64,000 bases of DNA from Fagopyrum homotropicum (GCA_033239125.1 BSWB01000002.1:159557909-159621908); one strand, 5' to 3'; shown: positions 24,948-36,618, numbered from the stretch's first letter. The notes: generated from the sequence alone by a model not told the origin. A program made the numbers and translations.

Positions 24948-25829
24948 AACAACTTGACCGGAGCCATCCTAATCAGCAAGCTCCACATCTTGGAGAACCT
25001 CTCCTTGTCCGGTAATAATTTTTCTATAATTGATGATATGGGTTCGGACTCCACCTCTTCATGGCCTATATATTACAATCTTGGACTGTTCTTTTGCAAA
25101 CTTGGCCACATTCCATTTTTCTTAAGAGAACAGTTGTATATTGGTTCATTGGATCTATCCAACAACGGCATCCATGGTTTAGTGCCAAAGTGGTTTTTGG
25201 ATGTGGGTAGAACCACTTTGAATACATTGGATCTCTCTCATAACTTCTTGAGAGATTCTTCCATGGCAAAACATAAATGAAATCAACATCAGTTCCAACA
25301 TGCTAATGAGAATGAAGGGAATGGTTAAGGCAAACAACAGTAGCTCATGGCCTTACATGGGCTAATCTGTTTATCAAGATTCAATTAGAGCACGGGCCAA
25401 GGGGTTGAATCGTCGAGTTGATGCAATATTGGACACCTTAGTGCTTATAGATGCTTTCAGGAATAAGTTGGAAGGGCTCATTCCTGAGGCCATTGGAGAT
25501 TTGCGCTCCCTTTATTGGCTAAACCCTATCACATAACAACTTCACTGGTAGCATCCCGCCATCCTTGGAAAATCTGAGTTTACTGGAAGCTTTAGATTTA
25601 TCTTACAACAGACTAGACGGGAAGATCGCTAGTGAACTGGTCAATCTAAACTCTCTTCAAGTCTTTAATGTATCCGAAAACAATCTTGTTGGTACATTCT
25701 CAGACAGCTCCTATCTTGGGAATCCTGGGCTGTGCAGTTAACTTTTGACAAACAAGTGTGGGAAACCAGACAAGGCCCTAAACCCGGAAGCAGCTGAAGG
25801 GAACAACGATGAATCATCGTCGGGTACCC
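24948..25829 (+). pseudogene. Receptor-like protein (RLP) fragment 2: C-terminal LRRs and linker
   Basis: Plus-strand readings include LTGAILISKLHILENLSLSG, LYIGSLDLSNNGIHGLVPKW and LNTLDLSHNFL (24954-25280). After a broken linker come IDAFRNKLEGLIPEAIGDLR, NNFTGSIPPSLENLSLLE, LDLSYNRLDGKI and SYLGNPGLCS, then an in-frame stop and an acidic linker ending near DESSSGTR at about 25829. At least two frame changes and one stop show it is dead. The transmembrane part that should follow appears on the opposite strand, immediately next to it. Confidence 0.78.
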
Positions 25830-26075
25830 GAAGTATATTAACTTGGTTACCCAGTAATAGTTTCTCTCCCAAAAGATGAAGTAACCCCAAACTGATCCCA
25901 CAAACAACCCGCATCCAACTCCCACTAGGACAATTTCACACTCGCGGGTACCCGAAGATTCGAAGCCGTCACTATCTTCAACCGGTGTTGATTTAGGTAG
26001 TTCAACCTTTGTTTTGCATTTCTTTGTCAGAAATTCACCATAGAGCCCTGGATTCCCGAAATAAGAGTAAACAGA
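25824..26075 (-). pseudogene. Receptor-like protein (RLP) fragment 3: linker and transmembrane tail
   Basis: Minus strand: SYFGNPGLYGEFLTKKCK, an acidic linker with EDSDGFESSGTR, then ECEIVLVGVGCGLFVGSVWG and YFIFWERNYYW, a single transmembrane helix followed by the short cytosolic tail usual in RLPs. The helix-coding stretch is bounded by two copies of CGGGTACCCGAAG (25821-25833 and 25945-25957). It is tail to tail with fragment 2. Confidence 0.75.
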
Positions 26076-26429
26076 ATTTGTATTTTTATTTTTAAAAAAA
26101 AGAATCCAAATGTATTTTTATTTTAAAAAAAAAGAAAAAACAAATAGTAAAATAGATTTATTTATAAAAAACAATAAACGGAATTTGTAAAATAGTTTTG
26201 CGTAAAAAAAGAATCCAAACAGATTAGTCAGTCGGTATCCAAATGTATTTTTATAAAAAAAAACATTAAAGATTGATTTATTTATAAAAAACAATAAATA
26301 GAATTTATATAACAGTTTTGTAAAAAAAAAAAAAATTAGTGTAGGAAAGCCTTTTTGTATACATGATACACTCTAGGTCACTCCAATTTTTTCCCTAAAA
26401 ATAAAACTAATTTAAATTATAAAGAGGAT
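26076..26429. other. A/T-rich low-complexity stretch
   Basis: Runs of A and T and short duplications (for example AGAATCCAAA followed by TGTATTTTTAT twice). No gene seen. Confidence 0.5.
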
Positions 26430-27035
26430 ATTAATTGTGGGGACCACTCTAATTAAAAAGATTTCCTCCCTTAATTAAGGAGATAAATAACTCTTAAAAA
26501 TTAAAAAGATAAACTACATTAAAAAAATAAGTGAATATTAATTGTGGGAACCACTCTCATTAAAAAGATTCTCTCCCTTAAGTAATATGACTGTTTTTTA
26601 ATTAAAAAAAAGAAAAATGAGAGTGATCCCCACAAATTCTGTACATAATTTTATGTACATAATTTTACACGCAGATTATGTACATAATTTCGCACGCAGA
26701 TTATGTACATAATTTCGCACGCAGATTATGTAAATAATTTCGCACGCAGATTATGTACAAAATTTCGCACGCATATTATGTACATAATTTCGCACGCAGA
26801 TTATGTACATAATTTCGCACGCAGATTATGTACATAAAATTATGTAATTAATTTTAATGCCAACAAATAAGAGACTCTTTGAAAAAAAAATGAGCAATAT
26901 TAATTAAGGGAGAGAATCTTTTTAATGTTAAAACTAATTCCTTAATTGTATGAGACCACTCTCATTGTCTTTTTTTATGTTAAAAAATTAAGGGAGAGAA
27001 TCTTTTTAATTTTGAATAATTGTAGGGGACATTAA
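26430..27035. repeat. Fold-back (inverted repeat) structure, MITE-like
   Basis: The arm at 26559-26581 (ATTAAAAAGA then TTCTCTCCCTTAA) is matched exactly by its reverse complement at 26904-26926 and again at 26988-27010. A near copy on the left lies at about 26450-26475. Around the arms, text like TTAATTGTGGG and ACCACTCT is also shared in inverted order. The loop holds the 25-bp palindromic tandem array. No ORF. A decayed fold-back transposon is the simplest explanation; no target duplication was identified. Confidence 0.65.
26636..26846. repeat. 25-bp tandem repeat with a perfect palindrome in each unit
   Basis: About eight units, each ATTATGTACATAAT followed by TTCGCACGCAG, with rare changes (TAAATAAT, TACAAAAT). 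The 14-bp first part is a perfect palindrome. The array sits in the loop of the inverted repeat at 26430-27035. Confidence 0.9.
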
Positions 27036-28672
27036 AACATAAAAGCCTACTTAATCTACATTAAAATTACAAGGGGTCTAATTAATACACATTAATACAT
27101 AAAAGCTACTTAATCTACATTTATACAATAAAAGCTTACTTACCCTTTTTACTCAAAAAAAACCAACAAGATTTTACAAAAAGGAGTAAAACAAATTCAA
27201 ATATTTTTATAAGAAAAAGTATAATATCTTTAAAAACATAAAAGTATCAATTTTTTACAAAAAATAAGAGAAACCATACCTGAAAAATATTGATAAAAGT
27301 AAAAGATTAAAAAAAGTAAACATATCTTTTTAATATTAAAACAAAATCTTACGAGAAATGTTGAAAAAAAATTAAAAAAAGTTGTTAAGAGAAATATAGA
27401 AAAAAGTAAACAAATCTTTTAAAGATATAGGTGACACGTTAAAAGTTTTAAAAATACAAAAATTGTAGTTCAAAATAAAAATTAACGAAAGATATTGAAA
27501 ACATAATAAATTAAAAGTAATCAAAAATTACACATATTCTCTCGAAAAACCAAAATTGAATAAAAAATTCTTGTAATTAGAATCTTTAAAATTTTTAACG
27601 ATACGCATATTCTTGAAATTTGAATAAAAAAAATAAAATTAAAAAATATGAATCAGAATAAAAAAAAATTTGTAAAAATCCGAAATTGAATAACAAAAGT
27701 AACGAAAGATTACACATATTCTCTCAAAAACAAATCGTGAAACAAAATCACAGAAGCTATCGAAAACAAATGATGAATGTACGAGAAATTCAAGCTGATG
27801 GAGAAAATAATTGGGTTATTTGCTACATATTTCACATATTTTACTCGAATTATAGATTACACACAACACATAAATTGTGAAACAAAAAAGACATAGAGAA
27901 GGTAAGGAAGCATGCGATTGTTTTCAAATAAATAAACGATAGCAAAACGAATGCGTCGGCTGAAAATCGGTATAAAAAGGAATGATAGAAAGGAGATAAC
28001 AACGTAGAGAATAACCTGAGAACGATATGACGAATCAACTTATAAATTTTTTCAAATTATTTGAACCCTGAAAAAGATGAAGAAATTTGATCAATATTGG
28101 AAAACAAGAAGTGAATGGAAGAAGATGGGACATTATTTGTATATATAGTGTGATAAATAAAACGTACATGAAACGTTTAGGTTTTATCCCAACATAAATC
28201 AATGCTAGGAGATAACAACGCAAAGATTTTGTAGATTTTGATATTATTAGATTTAGCTATAAAAATATTTGATTTTAATTTTGTTTCGTTCACAAATGAT
28301 TTGTTTTTTAATGTGTAAGAGAAGTTTAAGGTTTATCCAACGGAAATTGTGATAGGGGATAACAACATAGAAATTTTGTAGATTTAGATATTATTAGATT
28401 TAGTTTTAAAAAAATTTAATTTAATTTTGTTTGGATTTGTTTTTTAAATGAGAAGTTTTGGGTTTATTCTAATGTAAATTGTGTTAGGAAATAACAACGC
28501 AAAAATTTTATAAATTTTGATATTATTAAATTTAGTTAAAAATAATAATTTTTAAAAAAATTTGTTAGTAAAAAATATTTATTGGCTTAATTCGTGATTT
28601 AGTAAAAAATTTAATCCAAAAAAAATCGTGGGACGCCACATCAACATTAATGTAGTGTATTTTAGTAAAATA
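27036..28672. other. AT-rich DNA with degenerate repeated blocks
   Basis: No gene recognised; ORFs at 27686, 27850 and 28035 are low-complexity. A block like GGAGATAACAACGCAAAGAT followed by TTTGTAGATTTTGATATTA recurs, degraded, at about 28209, 28350 and 28490, and again near 44495. A related GTGGGACGCCACATCA block at 28629 recurs at about 43053 and 44441, so this is one dispersed AT-rich family. Confidence 0.55.
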
Positions 28673-28790
28673 CTAGTGCATAACCTGCACCTTGTGCGGA
28701 TATAATTATATATCGAATTTTTTGAGCATTATGTCATGAATTGTGCGAACTAAAAGACGTATGATAATGAATAGTAGTCCAAAAACCACT
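28673..28790 (-). mobile_element. Helitron-like 3' terminus
   Basis: Read on the minus strand, the sequence ends CCGCACAAGGTGCAGGTTATGCACTAG. This has a short GC hairpin and a CTAG end followed by T, as Helitrons have. The internal side (TTTTTTGAGCATTATG, GTGCGAACTAAAAG) matches, in reverse orientation, 55610-55684. The other end of the element was not found. Confidence 0.4.
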
Positions 28791-29569
28791 TTACGTATAT
28801 GATTGGTTCGATTTAAAGACACAAAAATTTATATCTATTATTTACAATAACACGGATATAATCAGATGTTAACATTTTTATTGGCCTTTTATTTAATAAA
28901 AATTTGGTTAGAAAGAGAGTTGGTAGTCTCCAACGCATCTTGACGCACCTCTTATTAATAAAAATAATAGGTTAAGTAGTAATCAATCAAGGCATAGCCC
29001 GAAACCTGAACAAACCCGAAACCCAAAATCGGGTTCGGTGATTAAAAACAATTATATAACATTGGATGACGATTTTAAAAATGAAGTAAAAATAAAAAAC
29101 GGTAATTTACAAAGTAGACAAATGATAGGTTAATTATATTAATTTACGATTTTTATATGAAATACATAAAAATAAAATAATTGAATAAATAAATGATTTG
29201 CCGAATTTCAAAAGACGGTGAGTTAGGGTTATAAAAAAACAATAAAAGAAGTAAAAGATTGCACATAAAAGTTCAATAAGAAATCAAATAAGTATATACA
29301 TAAAAATAAAAAAAATATTTTCGAAGAAGATCAATCACCGAATCTTAAAAGAGGGTGATCTACAAAATTTATGGTTTTTAGATCAAATTAATAAAAACAA
29401 AATCAATAAAAAAACGATTTTTTGAATCTTTAAAATCAATAAATGAAGTAAATAAAAAAAAAAAAGATTTCCAATTCTTTAAAAACAATAAAAGAAAAGT
29501 AAAAGACTGTGTGTAAAAGTTCAATACGAACTCAAATAAGTAAATACAAAAATCTAAAAGAAGAATATT
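28791..29569. other. AT-rich stretch, probably element interior or flank of the NPH3 pseudogene
   Basis: No gene recognised. Two blocks, ATTTGCCGAATTTC near 29198 and CACCGAATCTTAAAAG near 29335, look like degraded copies of one repeat. Confidence 0.45.
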
Positions 29570-29715
29570 TTGTAACTGCTTCGTAAAACGTCTCTCCATC
29601 TTATGGTTACTGCTCAAGGGACTAGTCTTATCGAACTTCTCGATAACCTTTTCCATTGTCGAGCACTCGCGTTCTAGCGCGTGAACCCGGTTCTTGATTG
29701 TGTTCATGTCAAGAC
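29570..29715 (-). pseudogene. NPH3/RPT2-like BTB protein pseudogene, C-terminal part
   Basis: The minus strand reads LDMNTIKNRVHALERECSTM and EKVIEKFDK, the coiled-coil that ends the NPH3 domain region in this plant family. After removal of the LTR nest and one AAGAC copy it joins the exon at 40248-40511. NPH3-family proteins are plasma-membrane-linked adaptors of CUL3 ligases in phototropism and auxin transport. After KQLQ the reading runs into AT-rich sequence. Confidence 0.8.
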
Positions 29716-31578
29716 TGTAACATCCCGAATCCGCATGACTCGTGGCGCTACGGGTTAGGACCTCACAATGGGTCATGTCCCTTAGCCTGACACATTAAAC
29801 GAAGGATGAAACACAACCCGACTCCAATCAAAACCCACTCCTAAAATGTACGGAACCCCGGCTGCCCACTCTTCCGGATCTCTCGGCCGCATTTCTAACC
29901 TGCAAGGCAATCTACAACAATTGGTATAAAACCGTTAGCTAATATTCGCAGCATTAGAAACAAGGTGAAGGCACGTACACACATACATCATCATAACAAA
30001 TAACATGCTCAAAACACACAAGTCCGGTTATTATCTTTTTATTAGTAGGTCATATCCCGTTCTAATTCAACTTCTTTTGTGACACGAGAATCTCCCGAAA
30101 CTCGCCTCGGTCCCCACTTACCGCATGGAACGGTACGGATGCATCCGACCGTCTAACCACACGGGCTAGTCGCCAAGAACCTCCTAACTCTACGCAAGAG
30201 CTAGACAAGTTGTCACCGCCCGTTATCATACACTTGAGCCAAATAATATATAAAGGTCGGTGATCCTATTTCCGGTTTTATAAGTTATAATGAAAGCAAT
30301 AAAACACACACCACCAAACACGCATCGAATCTAATACATAGAATACGAGCTAAGTAAGTCCGCAGACTTACCTCGTCCCAAACGCTAACTCACGCAACAC
30401 TCTCGCTTCCCTCGGGAAGAAGTCTACACCTGCTCACAACAAGATATCTATATCAACAACTCACTCAACTCAAGAAGTCTTAGACTTCTACACAAATGGT
30501 CTACGCAAGATCATTTGACTCTCATTCTAGGACCGCATCCTATAATCCCTCATGCTCACATCACACTCAACACCACCTAGAAGTCCTTAGACTTCTAGAC
30601 ACTATGATCTTGCGAGATCATAACCCATAACACCTACTAGGATAAACATTCCTAGTCCAAACAAACTCAACGGTAACAACACCATGTTAGGATACACATA
30701 TCCTAGCCCATAAACTCAACAACCATATACTCCAATTCTCAAACCTCACAAGCCTCACAAGATAACATCAACACCTCAAGTCATAAAACATTTCACAATC
30801 CTCAAACACTCACCTAAGGTCCATAACCACTACTTGGTATTAACTCTAAGTTATGCTAGATCCATCCTAGCATGATACTAACGCTAAAAATAACTAGATC
30901 GAGGGAAAGGGTACTCACGCGACGCCAAAAGACGGAAGTCGTTCAACGGATGTCAATTTGGACTCGTTAGGCCTTTATCGGGACGCTTCCAAACCTAACA
31001 CCGAAACTAAGCAAGTTTAACTCATACGCTAAACTTGAACGGAATATATAATATAAATCTAAAGAATACTCTTTTTCAAAATCCACGTTAAAATCTCGTA
31101 AATAATCTTTGAGTCATAACCCGAAATTAATCCAACATGAGTATAATATATATGGTATATATAAATAAGAATATAATTCAAGTAAATCCCAAATTTAAAA
31201 CCCATAATTACATTTTCCGCCAATTAAAACAAATTTATAAATATGGGACATTATTCGTAATTAATTTCAACAGTGGCATAATTGCATAAAACTTAAATAT
31301 GGGCCATTAACTGTAAATACAAAAATATGGGTTCCAATCTGTAATTATACCATAAATGAGGGGGCATGATTTAATTTGTGGGGTAGGGTTTGTTTAAACC
31401 GATCCACCTCTCGCTAGGGAAGGCACGCAGGAGGCGGCTAGTAGGGGCAGATTGTTGGAGTTTTGGTGTTCGGTTTTAGGCCAAAGGGTCGTAGTCTCAC
31501 TTATGTGAGTAGACGGTTCTTCCAATTGCCAATCAATGTAATATAATTATCTTGAACTAAAAACAGATTATTAACCAA

Positions 31579-31780
31579 GGGTTTGTAATCTCCACAAAGG
31601 AGTAGACAAAACCCAATCAAGAGTTTGTAGTCTCCAAAGGAGTAGACAAAACTCAATCAAGAGTTTCTAATCTCCAAAGGAGTAGACAAAATTCAACCAA
31701 AAAGAGTTTGTAATCTCCAAAGGAGTAGACAAAACTCAACCAAGAGTTTGTAATCTCCGAAAAGGAGTAGACAAAACTCT
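31579..31780. repeat. ~40-bp tandem repeat inside the solo LTR
   Basis: Five units built on GAGTTTGTAATCTCCAAAGG followed by AGTAGACAAAACTCAACCAA, with small length changes. Such arrays in LTR U3 regions often hold enhancer-like sites; that is an inference here. Confidence 0.9.
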
Positions 31781-31948
31781 AATAGAAGTTAAGTTCAATT
31801 GCACGTCTTATAAACCGGTTGTTATATGTTAAAACCATTGACTTGGATAATGTAATGAGTCATTCATAAATGAATTTTCCTTCTAAGTGTATTCTCCCCT
31901 ACACCGAGAATATCCAAATACCTTAGTGGGATAAAACGTTACACGTTA

Positions 31949-33675
31949 TGTTCGCTCCAAACGGTGTGTGCAAGCTTTAAATTTATAACCCTAGACTTAA
32001 GCTTAAAACAAGGATGCGAACCCGCAGTGTACGGGTCAATCGTAGTAAAAGCAAGAAAATTCCAGGGGTCGATCACAGGGACTCGGTGAAACAAAGTCAA
32101 CACGGTATGCTACGTTAGTTCTAACCACAAGAGCGATTAACACAATCAAAGATGAATAAGAAGTCAATAAAGCAAACATGCAATTCTAAGGATTAAAGCA
32201 TCTAGTTGTGGTTCCAACTCAAGATCTATAGATAAGCGGACAAAGCTGAGATTTTTGCGTGGGGAAGGCGTTACTAAAGTGGAGTAGATCACCGGGTAAG
32301 TCTCACTACACACTAATCCTAAACCGTAACTCCTATTACCGGGTAAGTCTCAAGGAATCAAGATAAAGAACTATAACCTCAAACTAACACACCATCTAAG
32401 GGAAAAGAATCAACCTTTACCGGGTAAGTCTCAGGCTAACTCACGAAGATGGGATGGAAGCACACTCAAACCCCAATAAAGGATAAACCTTTATTACCTA
32501 CACTTATGATCGTTGGTACACAAACTAAGGAATTACCGGGTAAGTCTCATCCTAAGCTTGCTTTGAACCAGGAAGGTGTAATAAGAATAGGATTTGGCAA
32601 ACTCTAACACTTAACTCTCAGTTACGGATCAAATAAGTCACCTCGGTCAGAAGAATTCCACCCCGGCCGAGATGTTCATCAACCGAACGAGATGCTTAGG
32701 GTTAAGGTTAAAGACTCGAACTTTCAGGATCCTACTGGAATCTAAGATTATTCTATCATTGTTTTTCCCACAACCTTCAGCCAATCACCCTAGAATCACA
32801 CAAGGAAATTAGCCACTCATCATCATAATGAAAGTATTAAAATATATAGGAAGAAGGTGAATATTTGAACAAAGAAGAATTTAATGAAAAGACTTCAATA
32901 ACTGAATCAAATATCACAACAAAGCGTTCTTTGGATAATAATCCAACAAGACAAGACAACAATTGAGGGAATTGAAGACAATCTTACAAAACCCTTCAAT
33001 AAAGCTATAAAAGCTATGAACTTCAATCTTCCTTCAACCTTCAAAAAGGTTCTTCAAATCTCCCAACTTGGAGTAGGTTGCTGCTGCGTATTTTTCGGTG
33101 TAAGCGGGATGTTGGAATTGTGGAAATCCAACCCTTTTTATAGGAAAATAACCCTCCAAAGATAATAAATCTTAGAAAGATATTTTCCCATAAATATAGG
33201 TAAAATATATGATTCTGCATATCTCTTTCCTTCCAGGAGCCAAGCCCAAAAATATAAGATCACTTTCCAAATTTAAAAGATCTCATCCAAGAATAAAATA
33301 TTCTCGCCGCGTCCTAGGTATTCGCCTCGGTCGAGTCGGCGTCTCTGGATCACCTCGGTCGAGGTGAATCTGTGGTCAACCGAGGTGACTCACGACTGAA
33401 TGTGAAATCTCTCAAAACTGGTCCAAAGTAAATCTTTAATCCATGGCTATGCTCCCTGGATGTAGCTCCAAATGACTCATGACTCCTTTTGCTCCTTTTT
33501 GATGCAAAACGTACCATATTACCTGCAATTACAACGAAACTAGGTGTAGACCTCGATTCTCGCGAAGGTAGATGAAATGGTAGCAAAATCACATAATGTA
33601 CATACAAACATGCAGATTATGAAAGATAAAACGTCCAAACAAACCCCAAAATATAGACTATAATTCATGCTATCA
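31949..33675 (-). repeat. 3' LTR of the Athila-like element
   Basis: 1727 bp. On the plus strand it runs from TGTTCGCTCC to GCTATCA. It contains CACCTCGGTCGAGGTG at about 33351-33366. The ORF at 33350-33607 is repeated exactly in the other LTR (38020-38277) and is LTR sequence, not a gene. Confidence 0.93.
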
Positions 33676-35420
33676 AAATACCCCATACTTAGCCCTTACT
33701 TGTCCCCAAGCAAGTTCCTCATATAGAAAACAAGGTAGAATGGATTATAAGTCAAGAAAATCAATGAAAAAAACCTTTCAAAAACATTTTATGGTGTGCA
33801 ACTATCATAGATCACTCTAAGAGAATACTTCCTGGAATTTAAAAACTCAATATGCTCAAAACATTTTATAAATATAGGAAAGTTGTTCATCTTTGCACAA
33901 AATCATAGAATGCATAATAAATCATAATCATCAAAATTAATCATGTATAATCCAGTTTAAACCGCTAAGTCAATCAACAAGCTCAAGGTCTCAAGGGCTT
34001 CCCAAAAGAAAAGGTCAAGAAACGTGTGAGGTAAGGATGTATGTAAGGTAATGTGGTGCTAGAATCCGGGAAAAGGATGAACTTCACTTTCACTTTGACT
34101 TGCAACACCTTCCACCAATAAGCTTTGTTTATTTCACACTTTTTCTCTTTTTACTTTACTTTTTGGAATGCATGGACAGAGGTGCACAATAACCGAAGCC
34201 TAGGAAATCTGCAATTATCAATTTCTCGAGATGCATCAAACCCTTGATGCACATACCATGACCCGTTAGGAATATCGCTCAATCCGACTTTGGCAAGACA
34301 CAAACACCCGGCTATGTGAATGGTGCCGAGTTACTCATCTTCATGATTGACTTCCCCAAACCTATTATTGCTTTCTAACACTTTCACTTCCAGCCACTTC
34401 TCAACTTTAACTCCACTTGCTTTCACCACTTCGCTTGCTTCCAAATTCCCGGATAGGTAAAGGGAGGCAAAATGTATATGAGGGGCTAAGCATGATCAAG
34501 AAGAAGAAGAAGAAGAGAATGAATTGCCTTGGTCTTTCCAAGAAGAAAGAGAACTTAACCTGCGGTGTCAACCTTCAAATTCGACATAATTTGGATAAAA
34601 ACAAAGTATTAAACATGCTAATAATTTCAAACAAAGCATTTAGCAACTTAAACATATCATAAAACCTTTCAAACACATAAAGAATTCAAAACCAGTCAGT
34701 AAACAAGATCTTCACTGAGATCATATCCAGATAAGCAACACGAAAAATCGTTTTCGAAAACTCTCAGTTAACCCACCTCGGTCGAGGTGTTCTTGGTTCA
34801 ACCGAGGTGAAGCACCTCATTTGGCCAGAACTGACTCGGTCGAGGTCAAAAAATTTTTTTAAAAACCATTTTTTTCAGTTTCGACGTTTTTCTCAATCAA
34901 ATAACCTGTATGCATGTATGTAATCTCAGATAAACATATAGAAGCGAAAGTGAAGCATAATAAGATCATAAATATCCATCAAAGTAGCATACAATCATCC
35001 ATAGTCAAATAACATATCCGCATACCCCATACTTGGGACACACTGTCCCAGTGGGTCAAAATAAGTCTAAGGACAGGATACTCACCGAACATAGCTAAAC
35101 TGCATGAAGGAGTAAGAAACAGCTCCCAGAAATGACCATCTCGGTTGGCGAAGCACATCTCGGTCGAGGTGTTCTGACAGTACCCGAGATGTATCTCAGT
35201 AAAGCTCGTTTCCTCAACTTCTCGAAATTTTGTTCTTCCAGTGTAGCTCCTGAACTGTGATCCTTCCTTTTGGAATACCTGGTTGTTGTCTAGAGGAAAA
35301 CAAAAACAAAGCAACTATCTAAACTAAACTAGAAAAGGGAGAAGAAAGCAATACCTTGGGTTGCCTCCCAAGAAGCGCTTGGTTTAAGGTCGCTAGCTGG
35401 ACCATACGGCATGGGATTAC
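33676..35420 (-). other. Non-coding interior of the Athila-like element
   Basis: No conserved protein domain seen. The ORFs at 34417-34662 (+) and 34979-35314 (-) are low in similarity to anything. CACCTCGGTCGAGGTG-like motifs recur at about 34773 and 35158. The end next to the 3' LTR reads TATGGGGTATTT on the minus strand, a possible polypurine tract. Confidence 0.55.
35355..35372 (-). other. Hairpin after the element ORF
   Basis: CTTGGGTTGCCTCCCAAG forms a six-base-pair stem with a six-base loop, about 50 bases past the ORF stop. A similar GGGAGGCAACCC hairpin is common after pol in Athila-like elements; its role is not known to me. Confidence 0.5.
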
Positions 35421-36494
35421 TCAATGCACTTCGAATGTTGTGGAGTGCTCATCACATCCGTGAAAATCTTCCAAGAAGGTTCCGGTTCCTAACTTCACCG
35501 GCAAATGGTAAGATCTCCCACGTACAAGCTTGTACGGTTTGATTCTCACCGGAATTCGTCTAGACTTCCTACACTTCAATGGGACATTCCTCGTGTCCCA
35601 TCCTTTCCTTGATCGAGAAAACAGTTTCTCGAGAATTATAGCAGCTTCCCCATCTATAGCTTGGGGATGGTACAGGGTCCTGAGCATGCGAGGGACCCCA
35701 TACTTGAACAAGAGACACTTCATCGCCTTAACGGTGTAGTGCTTGCCAACTCCACTCCTCATGATCCGAGGAGCTTCCTCTTCCAACAATTTCAAGGAAG
35801 ACTTCATCTTGATCTTGGGAGGTTCTTTCGGAAGAGACCTCCAACTCTTCGGTGCTTCCCTGAAGAAATTTAGAACTTTAGTAGGAAATTCAAACGAAGT
35901 AAGAGAAATTACCTTGTAAAGTTCTCCAAAGTTTGAGACAAGTTTCATGTTGGGTTGATAGTCCACACACGAAATCTCTCCCAACTCAGCTGGCCTTTCT
36001 TCCACCTTGACCACAGTCTCAGTAATTTGGCCAAGGTTCGCCGCATCTTGCAGTTCTACAAATTCTTCTTCCATCTCGGTCGAGATCTCCTCCACCTCGG
36101 CCGAGGTCTTGGCAGTTGGATCGAGATCTTCCACATCCTCCGCTTCCACAAAAGCTTCAGGAGAAACTTCCGGTTCGACCAAAGGAGTGCTTGGAACGTG
36201 CAACACTTCCTTATGCTCCTCTTTCGGCTTAGCATAGGATAGGGTGCTTTCCTTGAGCTCCTCCACCTTCTTCATCAACTTCTCCAATCTTGATTCAAGA
36301 GAGTCTTCAAAAGGTTGCTCATAAATGTTTTTAGGGACATTCTTCTCATCCCATATCGCAAGTTCATGCTGAATGGCCTCTTCTCTTTCCCATTCATTGT
36401 TAAACCAATAGAAGGAGTACTTCTCCTCCAAGTATTCATAATGGTCCGCCCTAGCACTTTGTCTTGCTATCCAGGCTGGATCAAATGTAGTCAT
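35421..36494 (-). CDS. Retained ORF of the non-autonomous LTR element, with an integrase-like remnant at its end
   Basis: A 357-codon open frame begins about 100 bases after the primer-binding site. The N-terminal 60 residues are aromatic and charged (MTTFDPAWIARQ, YEYLEEKYSFYWFNNEWERE) and match nothing I recognise. The middle is very acidic (residues about 60-180, repeated VEVEE/AEVEE-like text), partly coded by the CACCTCGGTCGAGGTG-type motif. The last third resembles a decayed Ty3/gypsy integrase C-terminal region: YHPQ, ILEK, RKGWD and PYKLVRGRSYHLPVKL, in the same order as in Athila integrases. A gag-like start joined to an integrase tail suggests a large internal deletion that kept the frame. 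Whether the protein is made is unknown. Confidence 0.6.
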   Translation of the reverse strand: MTTFDPAWIARQSARADHYEYLEEKYSFYWFNNEWEREEAIQHELAIWDEKNVPKNIYEQPFEDSLESRLEKLMKKVEELKESTLSYAKPKEEHKEVLHVPSTPLVEPEVSPEAFVEAEDVEDLDPTAKTSAEVEEISTEMEEEFVELQDAANLGQITETVVKVEERPAELGEISCVDYQPNMKLVSNFGELYKVISLTSFEFPTKVLNFFREAPKSWRSLPKEPPKIKMKSSLKLLEEEAPRIMRSGVGKHYTVKAMKCLLFKYGVPRMLRTLYHPQAIDGEAAIILEKLFSRSRKGWDTRNVPLKCRKSRRIPVRIKPYKLVRGRSYHLPVKLGTGTFLEDFHGCDEHSTTFEVH

Positions 36495-36595
36495 CGGAAA
36501 TCCTGAAAACTACAAAACTCATAGAAAGAGTAGTTAGTAGCAACAGGGGCAAATGCCCCGAAAGCAAACCGTAACCGGCTCGGTCTAGACCAAGT

Positions 36596-36612
36596 CCCCG
36601 GCAACGGCGCCA
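36596..36612 (-). promoter_or_regulatory. Primer-binding site, tRNA-Asp type
   Basis: The plus strand reads CCCCGGCAACGGCGCCA, identical to the CCA-ended 3' terminus of plant tRNA-Asp(GTC) as I know it. It lies six bases from the LTR end at 36619. Athila-group elements are known to use tRNA-Asp. Confidence 0.88.
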
Positions 36613-36618
36613 AAAACT

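Noticed and set aside
26640..26846. Possible CRISPR array because of regular short repeats
   Set aside because: The 25-bp units are directly adjacent with no unique spacers, and the DNA is plant nuclear.
33350..33607. 85-codon minus ORF present identically at 38020-38277
   Set aside because: The exact repetition comes from the two LTRs of one element. No start context or domain supports a protein.
36596..36612. Possible tRNA-Asp gene fragment
   Set aside because: Only the CCA-ended 3' terminus is present, placed exactly at the LTR edge, so it is a primer-binding site.
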